This document shows, piece after piece, positions 1 through 3,674 of a DNA stretch of 5,439 nt (positions are counted from its first letter, which is position 1; each line of letters starts with the position of its first letter). The notes under the pieces are model-generated. The model saw nothing but the letters and a program-made list of their open reading frames with translations, made no database searches and was not told the origin of the DNA. The translations under genes and the position numbers were made by a program. Source of the DNA: Oscillospiraceae bacterium (GTDB lineage: Bacteria; Bacillota; Clostridia; Oscillospirales; Acutalibacteraceae); NCBI GenBank assembly GCA_003505905.1, contig DNXM01000168.1, positions 1 through 5,439 of the forward strand. The letters run 5' to 3'.

Positions 1-78
1 TGGGTTATAATAACACAATCATTCTGCAATTGCAAGTATTATTTGAAAAATTTTCAGCGGTTTTTTCATTTTTCGGTC
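1..78. other. Left-edge non-coding AT-rich stretch
   Basis: This stretch lies downstream of the leftward isomerase gene and no convincing gene was found in it. It is AT-rich. It holds a perfect 10-base palindrome, TGCAATTGCA (25-34), and a weak A/T inverted repeat, GAAAAATTTTC (45-55). No GC-rich hairpin followed by a T-run is visible in the leftward direction, so the isomerase transcript has no obvious terminator here. Confidence 0.6.
7..35 (-). promoter_or_regulatory. Possible leftward sigma-A promoter at window edge
   Basis: Read on the minus strand, TTGCAA (35 to 30) is followed after 17 bases by TATTAT (12 to 7). These match the TTGACA and TATAAT consensus at 4/6 and 5/6 positions. It would drive a leftward gene beyond the window edge. 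The -35 overlaps the palindrome TGCAATTGCA (25-34), which could be an operator or chance. The plus strand also reads TATAAT at 6-11, so the AT-rich context may be producing coincidental matches. Confidence 0.3.
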
Positions 79-873
79 TTAACTCGCTTCAACCGTGCAA
101 AGCATCTCCTCCAACTGCCGTGCGGCACCGAGAATTTGCGTGTCCTGCTGATAGCCGTCCTCATAAAGCTCGATGATGTAATTGCCGTCATAGCCCACTT
201 GGCGAAGGGCTTGAAAAAGCGGCTGAAAGTCAAATTTGCCCGTGAGCGGAACAATACAGTCATGTCGCTCATCATAATCGCTGATATGCACATTGACAAT
301 GTGCTTCCCCAGCAGGCGAATAAACTCATACGGGTCTTCGCCTGCCCGGCGACATTGCTTAATATCCAAGGTCATGGCAAAATCCGGCCCGATGTAGTCG
401 GCAAGCTTTCTCATAAACTGCGGTGATTCACCCCGTTTATGCACTACATTTTCATGGGTGATTGCGACACCGAACGGTTCTGCGGCTCGACAAAGCTTGG
501 CGAAGCGTTCAAAATACTCTTCTCCGTCCGCAAACGCATCGGTGTTTCCGCCGTGAAGCACAAACTTATCCGAGCCGATTCGTGCACAAAAGTCGAAAAA
601 GCGTTTGTATGACTCAACAAATTCGTCGATTCGGCGTTCATAGGAGCCAAACAGCATAAACGATTCCGAAAAGGATGTGTACGGATGCACCGAGCCGACT
701 TGCATATCGTATTCCTTCAGCATTGCATTCACACGGCGAAAGTGCTCCCCCTGCATTTCGCTGTTGCAATTGACAAACAGCTCCAAATTCCGAAAGCCCA
801 ATTCACCGCACCGTTTAATTGCCTGCTCCGTTTTCATTGGATAAAAGCAAGCACTTGAAATTCCGATATGCAT
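79..873 (-). CDS. Sugar phosphate isomerase/epimerase family protein (xylose isomerase-like TIM barrel)
   Basis: Encodes 264 residues with the features of the AP-endonuclease-2/xylose-isomerase-like TIM barrel family (COG1082 type), cytosolic enzymes that isomerise or epimerise sugars and polyols using a divalent metal. Visible marks are the N-terminal strand MHIGISS, then AIKRCGELGFRNLELF (residues 18-33), His63 and His107 at strand ends, and the probable metal ligands Glu141 (ITHEN), Asp170 (TLDI), His196 (VHISDY) and Glu235 (IIELYEDG). The late PLTGKFDF segment (209-216) matches the family's usual G-x-G/F-D region before the final strand. Length is typical. The start at 873 is chosen because GGAGG (881-885, minus strand) lies 7 bases upstream. 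An in-frame ATG at 897 would put that site inside the coding region and add eight residues before the conserved first strand. Substrate cannot be told from sequence, and inosose isomerase, tagatose epimerase or another activity are all possible. The gene is divergent from its right neighbour, with no partner in the window. Confidence 0.9.
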   Translation of the reverse strand: MHIGISSACFYPMKTEQAIKRCGELGFRNLELFVNCNSEMQGEHFRRVNAMLKEYDMQVGSVHPYTSFSESFMLFGSYERRIDEFVESYKRFFDFCARIGSDKFVLHGGNTDAFADGEEYFERFAKLCRAAEPFGVAITHENVVHKRGESPQFMRKLADYIGPDFAMTLDIKQCRRAGEDPYEFIRLLGKHIVNVHISDYDERHDCIVPLTGKFDFQPLFQALRQVGYDGNYIIELYEDGYQQDTQILGAARQLEEMLCTVEAS

Positions 874-880
874 CCGTTCG

Positions 881-885
881 CCTCC
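881..885 (-). promoter_or_regulatory. Ribosome binding site setting the isomerase start
   Basis: GGAGG on the minus strand lies 7 bases before the ATG at 873. This favours that codon over the in-frame ATG at 897. Confidence 0.8.
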
Positions 886-923
886 ACTTGGCAACATTTT
901 TCCTTTGCGTTTTGTCCGCTCCT

Positions 924-932
924 ATATTACCA
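924..932 (-). promoter_or_regulatory. Tentative extended -10 element for the isomerase gene
   Basis: The minus strand reads TGGTAATAT, an extended -10 (TGN plus TAATAT, 4/6 to consensus), about 50 bases before the isomerase start. No good -35 lies 16-18 bases upstream (the best is TTCATC). On the plus strand the same bases give TATATT (923-928), a possible but weak -10 for the small membrane protein gene, so the spacer may fire in both directions. The call is weak. Confidence 0.3.
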
Positions 933-939
933 TAGAAGC

Positions 940-945
940 GGTGAT
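940..945 (+). promoter_or_regulatory. Ribosome binding site for the small membrane protein
   Basis: GGTGAT lies 3 bases before the ATG at 949 and matches the downstream part of the full AAGGAGGTGATC anti-16S sequence, for which such short spacing is expected. It supports this start over the ATG at 868. Confidence 0.5.
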
Positions 946-948
946 AAG

Positions 949-1209
949 ATGAAGCTTTTTTCGGAATTTTTCAAAAAATTAACAAAACACACAAAAATCT
1001 TCCTGCGCTTTTCTCTCATTCTGCTCGTTTGCCTTTTCGGTATTTCCGCCTTGCTGAAGCTTTTCTCGGTGCATTGGGTGCAGTACACGCTGTTGGAGCA
1101 ATATGCCGACACTTTGCTGATTTGTATGCGACCGATTTGCCTTATTCTGTTCGGCGGTGCTCTTGCCATGCAATGGATGGAAACAACAGGGGAAAATCTT
1201 GACAAGTGA
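949..1209 (+). CDS. Small two-helix membrane protein, unknown function
   Basis: Encodes 86 residues, and I do not recognise a family. The N-terminus is basic and amphipathic (MKLFSEFFKKLTKHTK). It is followed by a hydrophobic segment at about 18-38 (FLRFSLILLVCLFGISALLK), a short loop with aromatic residues (VHWVQY), a second hydrophobic segment at about 54-75 containing Arg61-Pro62, and an acidic tail (METTGENLDK). This suggests a two-pass inner membrane protein with both ends in the cytosol. The start at 949 is chosen because GGTGAT (940-945) pairs with the very 3' end of 16S rRNA at suitable spacing. An upstream in-frame ATG at 868 would overlap the isomerase gene and adds a stretch with no supporting site. 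The gene is divergent from the isomerase and 49 bases before the PII-like gene. It could be co-transcribed with that operon, but the operon also has a promoter overlapping this gene's 3' end. Confidence 0.65.
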   Translation: MKLFSEFFKKLTKHTKIFLRFSLILLVCLFGISALLKLFSVHWVQYTLLEQYADTLLICMRPICLILFGGALAMQWMETTGENLDK

Positions 1210-1227
1210 CGCAAATGGGAGTAAAGT
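1199..1227 (+). promoter_or_regulatory. Sigma-A promoter of the PII-like/antiporter/VTT operon
   Basis: A perfect -35 TTGACA (1199-1204) is followed after 17 bases by TAAAGT (1222-1227), which matches TATAAT at 4/6. Transcription would begin near 1234 and give a leader of about 25 bases to the ATG at 1259. The -35 lies inside the last codons of the small membrane protein gene, so the operon can be expressed independently of it. No operator-like repeat is evident around it. Confidence 0.6.
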
Positions 1228-1258
1228 ATCATGGAAAATAATATAGGAGGTCAAGCAA

Positions 1259-1597
1259 ATGAAACTGCTTGTTCTTGTCTTAAACAAAACCGAATGCTTG
1301 GGCGAATTGCTTACCGCTTTGCTCAACGCCGAACTGCGTGGAGCAACCGTCATTGATTCACAGGGAATGCTTCGTGTCATCGACGAAGACACCGTAGAGC
1401 CTCCGCCCATTTTCGGAATGCTCCGCAAATATATGACACCATCGCACGAGATGAACAAAACCGTTTTTATCGTTTTGCCCGATGAAAAAATCGACACGGC
1501 AAGAAGAATCATCAACGAAGTTACGGGCGGCATCGACAAGCCCAACACCGGCATTATGTTTGCTGTTCCCCTGTCTTTTGTCGAAGGCATCAACTGA
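1259..1597 (+). CDS. PII-like (GlnB-fold) signalling protein, antiporter-associated
   Basis: Encodes 112 residues that align by eye with PII proteins. MKLLVLVLNK is strand 1, helix 1 follows to about 26, RGATVIDSQGM (27-37) is strand 2, KTVFIVLPDEKIDTARRIINEV (67-88) is strand 3 and helix 2, and TGGIDKPNTGIMFAVPL (89-105) covers the B-loop and last strand. PII proteins are trimers that bind ATP, ADP or other adenine nucleotides between subunits and regulate enzymes or transporters. Differences from GlnB are clear. The region between strands 2 and 3 is acidic and proline-rich (DEDTVEPPP, 42-50) with no Tyr-Arg-Gly uridylylation site. The B-loop lacks the GDGK sequence. The protein ends soon after the last strand. 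It is therefore a PII-like protein rather than a canonical nitrogen sensor. A strong AGGAGG (1245-1250) lies 8 bases upstream of the start. The antiporter gene follows after 30 bases, making it the likely target. The ligand is unknown. Confidence 0.8.
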   Translation: MKLLVLVLNKTECLGELLTALLNAELRGATVIDSQGMLRVIDEDTVEPPPIFGMLRKYMTPSHEMNKTVFIVLPDEKIDTARRIINEVTGGIDKPNTGIMFAVPLSFVEGIN

Positions 1598-1627
1598 AAA
1601 TCTTAATTAGAAAAGTGGAAAACAACT

Positions 1628-2830
1628 ATGACTACCCTTCTCAGCTTGAGCCTTGCCATGGTGATTGCCCTGGTGCTGAATCGCCTGGTAAAGCTTGCCA
1701 ATCTGCCGAATGTCACCGGCTATTTGATTGCCGGACTGATTGTCGGACCGTTTTGCTGTGATTTTATCAACACACAGTACTTATCAGATTTCAAAATCAT
1801 CACCACCGTGGCGCTTGGCTTCATCGCCTTTTCCATCGGCAGTGAATTTCAATTAAGCTCCATTCGTCACATCGGCAAGAGAGCCATCACAACCACAATG
1901 TTTGAGGCACTCACCGCTGTTCTGTTTGTCAACATCTCACTTCGTGTGGCAGGATTTGACCCTGCCATCTCTCTCACACTCGGCGCAATCTCCGCCGCCA
2001 CCGCTCCTGCCGCAACACTCATGGTCGTTCGGCAATACAAGGCTTCGGGGCCCGTCACCCAAACGCTGCTGCCTGTTGTTGCTTTGGACGATGCGGTCGG
2101 TTTGATGGTCTATTCCGTCAGCATTGCCTTGGCAAAAACATTTTGTTCCGATGCGGAATTGACCTTCTACACCTGCGTAGTCGCTCCGATTGTCGAAATC
2201 GTTCTGTCACTTCTCATCGGTGCGGTGATTGGCGGCATTATGACGCTTTGCATGAAGCTGTTCCACTCCCGTGCCAACCGCCTTTGCGTCATGCTCGCTG
2301 CCGTTTTCCTCGGCGTTGCCGTTGCCGAAAAGCTGGATTTATCCGCACTTCTCCTTTGCATGATGATTGGTGCGGTTTTCTGCAACCTGAGCAAGGAAGC
2401 TGATAAAGTGCTGGACGGCTGCGAGCGCTGGACACCGCCGCTGTTCATGCTTTTCTTCGTCATTTCCGGCGCCGGTCTTGACTTCTCCGTTCTCAAAACG
2501 GTCGGTCTGCTCGGCGCAATGTATATCATTTTCCGTTCCCTCGGCAAATATCTCGGCGCTTTCATCGGTTCCACCGTTGTCAAAGCCGAACCGAATATTC
2601 GCAAATACCTCGGCATTACGCTTTTACCGCAAGCCGGTGTTGCCGTCGGTATGGCACAAATGGTCATGAGCGAATTACCGGCGGAATACGCCAATAAAAT
2701 CCGTGCCGTCATTTTGTGCGCTACGCTGATTTATGAGCTGTTCGGTCCTGTTATGACCAAGATTGCCTTGACCAAGGCAGGCGAAATTCCCCCGAAAGAG
2801 AAAAAATCAAAGCAAGCAAAATCCGCATAA
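1628..2830 (+). CDS. CPA2-family cation:proton antiporter, membrane domain only
   Basis: Encodes a 400-residue polytopic membrane protein of the monovalent cation:proton antiporter-2 type (Na+/H+ or K+/H+ exchange across the cytoplasmic membrane). Family marks seen are LPNVTGYLIAGLIVGP (26-41) after the first helix, ATAPAAT (124-130) as the likely unwound crossover segment, the paired aspartates Asp154-Asp155 in VALDDAVGLMVYS, typical of NapA-like electrogenic exchangers rather than the Gln-Asp of KefB/C, and the basic late helix FRSLGKYLGA (302-311), with Arg303 and Lys307 where the family often has a conserved basic residue. Hydrophobic segments continue to about residue 380. A short Lys-rich tail (PPKEKKSKQAK) follows, so there is no TrkA-N/RCK or USP domain. 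Only a weak AGTGGA (1614-1619) precedes the ATG, in contrast to the strong site of the upstream PII-like gene. The VTT gene follows after 22 bases. Cation specificity cannot be read from sequence. Confidence 0.9.
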   Translation: MTTLLSLSLAMVIALVLNRLVKLANLPNVTGYLIAGLIVGPFCCDFINTQYLSDFKIITTVALGFIAFSIGSEFQLSSIRHIGKRAITTTMFEALTAVLFVNISLRVAGFDPAISLTLGAISAATAPAATLMVVRQYKASGPVTQTLLPVVALDDAVGLMVYSVSIALAKTFCSDAELTFYTCVVAPIVEIVLSLLIGAVIGGIMTLCMKLFHSRANRLCVMLAAVFLGVAVAEKLDLSALLLCMMIGAVFCNLSKEADKVLDGCERWTPPLFMLFFVISGAGLDFSVLKTVGLLGAMYIIFRSLGKYLGAFIGSTVVKAEPNIRKYLGITLLPQAGVAVGMAQMVMSELPAEYANKIRAVILCATLIYELFGPVMTKIALTKAGEIPPKEKKSKQAKSA

Positions 2831-2852
2831 TACAAATTCAAGAGGTGCAAAA

Positions 2853-3563
2853 ATGGCAGAAAAAACAAAGGATTACGGAAAGCTCGTCAAAGTACTGCAA
2901 ATTATTACCGGCATTCTCATGGTGATTATGGTCGGTGTCGGCATTTATCTGATTCAAAGGTACAACATCAAAATGTCAAACATTCAAAACCTCAGTAAGC
3001 TCCTCACCGGCGGAACGCTCGCCGTGGCAGGCATTATTATCGGCCTTTCGGTAGTGAAATCCTTTGCGCTTGTGTTTCCGCCAGCGGTCATCTTTTCGGT
3101 TTGCGCCTATGTCCTGCCGAATTATTTCACCGCTTTAATCGTCAATTTGATTTCGGTTTTCTTAAGCCTCGCCATCCCCTATTTTCTCGGTCGCTTTACG
3201 GGTGCAGGCATGGTGGAAACGCTTTCAAAACGGTTTAGGGCAGTCAAAAAGGTTGAAGACTTCGCCGGAACAAACGAAATCGCCATGACGGCGGTGTTCA
3301 AATTTGCCGGTCTTCTGCCGGGCGACTTGTCAAGCCTTTTATTCGGCGCTATGAATATCTCGTTCAAAAACTACATGGTCGGCGCATTTCTCGGCAATCT
3401 TCCGCTCGTAATTGTATACACGCTGTTCGGAACGGTGCTGAAAAATGTCGGCGAACAGCCGTGGGTTGTCGCCATTCCGATTGTGATTATTGTTTTGTTC
3501 CTGCTCATTGCCGCGGCAATCACCAAAAAGATGGTCGAGAAAAACAAAAAAGCAAGCAACTGA
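2853..3563 (+). CDS. VTT-domain (TVP38/TMEM64, DedA superfamily) membrane protein
   Basis: Encodes 236 residues. A basic N-terminus (MAEKTKDYGK) leads to a first membrane helix at about 15-34, a second at about 55-71, a probable re-entrant/helix unit at about 77-113 ending in IPYFLGRFTG, a second re-entrant unit at 145-165 (TAVFKFAGLLPGDLSSLLFG), then FKNYMVGAFLGNLPLVIVYTLFG (171-193), a last helix at about 204-223 and a Lys-rich cytosolic tail. The FKFAGLLP block followed by a G and the LGNLP block match the VTT pattern. The usual Arg of the R-x-x-P-x-x-P region appears to be Lys150, with Pro156 kept. DedA/TVP38 proteins are implicated in lipid scrambling or flipping and in proton-motive-force homeostasis; the role of this one is unknown. 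AGAGGTG (2841-2847) provides the ribosome binding site. It is the last gene of the operon, before a terminator. Confidence 0.82.
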   Translation: MAEKTKDYGKLVKVLQIITGILMVIMVGVGIYLIQRYNIKMSNIQNLSKLLTGGTLAVAGIIIGLSVVKSFALVFPPAVIFSVCAYVLPNYFTALIVNLISVFLSLAIPYFLGRFTGAGMVETLSKRFRAVKKVEDFAGTNEIAMTAVFKFAGLLPGDLSSLLFGAMNISFKNYMVGAFLGNLPLVIVYTLFGTVLKNVGEQPWVVAIPIVIIVLFLLIAAAITKKMVEKNKKASN

Positions 3564-3569
3564 CTTTCC

Positions 3570-3599
3570 TGCACTCCGTTTTTTGCGGAGTGCATTTTT
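3570..3599 (+). terminator. Rho-independent terminator of the antiporter operon
   Basis: A perfect 9-base-pair stem, TGCACTCCG (3570-3578) with CGGAGTGCA (3586-3594), has a 7-base loop TTTTTTG and is followed by TTTTT (3595-3599). It starts 7 bases after the stop codon of the VTT gene and separates the operon from metG. Confidence 0.92.
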
Positions 3600-3612
3600 G
3601 TTGATAAAGCGG

Positions 3613-3640
3613 TTGTTTTTTACAAAAAAGATGTTATAAT
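3613..3640 (+). promoter_or_regulatory. metG promoter with extended -10
   Basis: A perfect TATAAT (3635-3640) is preceded by TGT (3632-3634), giving an extended -10. A partial -35, TTGTTT (3613-3618), lies 16 bases upstream. The start site would be near 3647, leaving only about 28 bases before the metG ATG. That is too short for a T-box or SAM riboswitch leader, so none is present on transcripts from this promoter. Confidence 0.75.
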
Positions 3641-3674
3641 AAAAGGCAGTAACTTTTTATCAGGAGGAAATCAT

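Noticed and set aside
36..78. Terminator for the leftward isomerase gene
   Set aside because: Only an A/T inverted repeat (GAAAAATTTTC) is present. No GC-rich stem with a following T-run is seen on the minus strand.
43..426. Rightward 127-codon open frame over the isomerase gene
   Set aside because: It lies opposite a clear TIM-barrel coding sequence, has no ribosome binding site, and its predicted protein shows no recognisable domain.
874..897. ATG at 897 as start of the isomerase
   Set aside because: The added residues precede the conserved first strand, and the clear GGAGG site would fall inside the coding region.
868..948. Upstream ATG at 868 as start of the small membrane protein
   Set aside because: It would overlap the start of the divergent isomerase gene and its ribosome binding site. 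The GGTGAT before 949 supports the later start.
979..1593. Leftward 204-codon open frame across the small membrane protein and PII-like genes
   Set aside because: It is antisense to two better-supported genes and spans their promoter and intergenic gap. The translation is Ser/Thr-rich and low in structure, typical of an antisense shadow.
1259..1597. Canonical GlnB/GlnK nitrogen regulator
   Set aside because: No amtB ammonium transporter gene is adjacent, the uridylylation Tyr-Arg-Gly is absent and the B-loop lacks GDGK, so a PII-like assignment is safer.
2167..2712. Leftward 181-codon open frame inside the antiporter gene
   Set aside because: It is fully antisense to the conserved antiporter membrane domain and shows no domain or ribosome binding site.
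3564..3674. T-box or SAM riboswitch upstream of metG
   Set aside because: Only 111 bases are available, 30 of them are the upstream operon's terminator, and the promoter leaves a leader of about 28 bases with no room for such an element.
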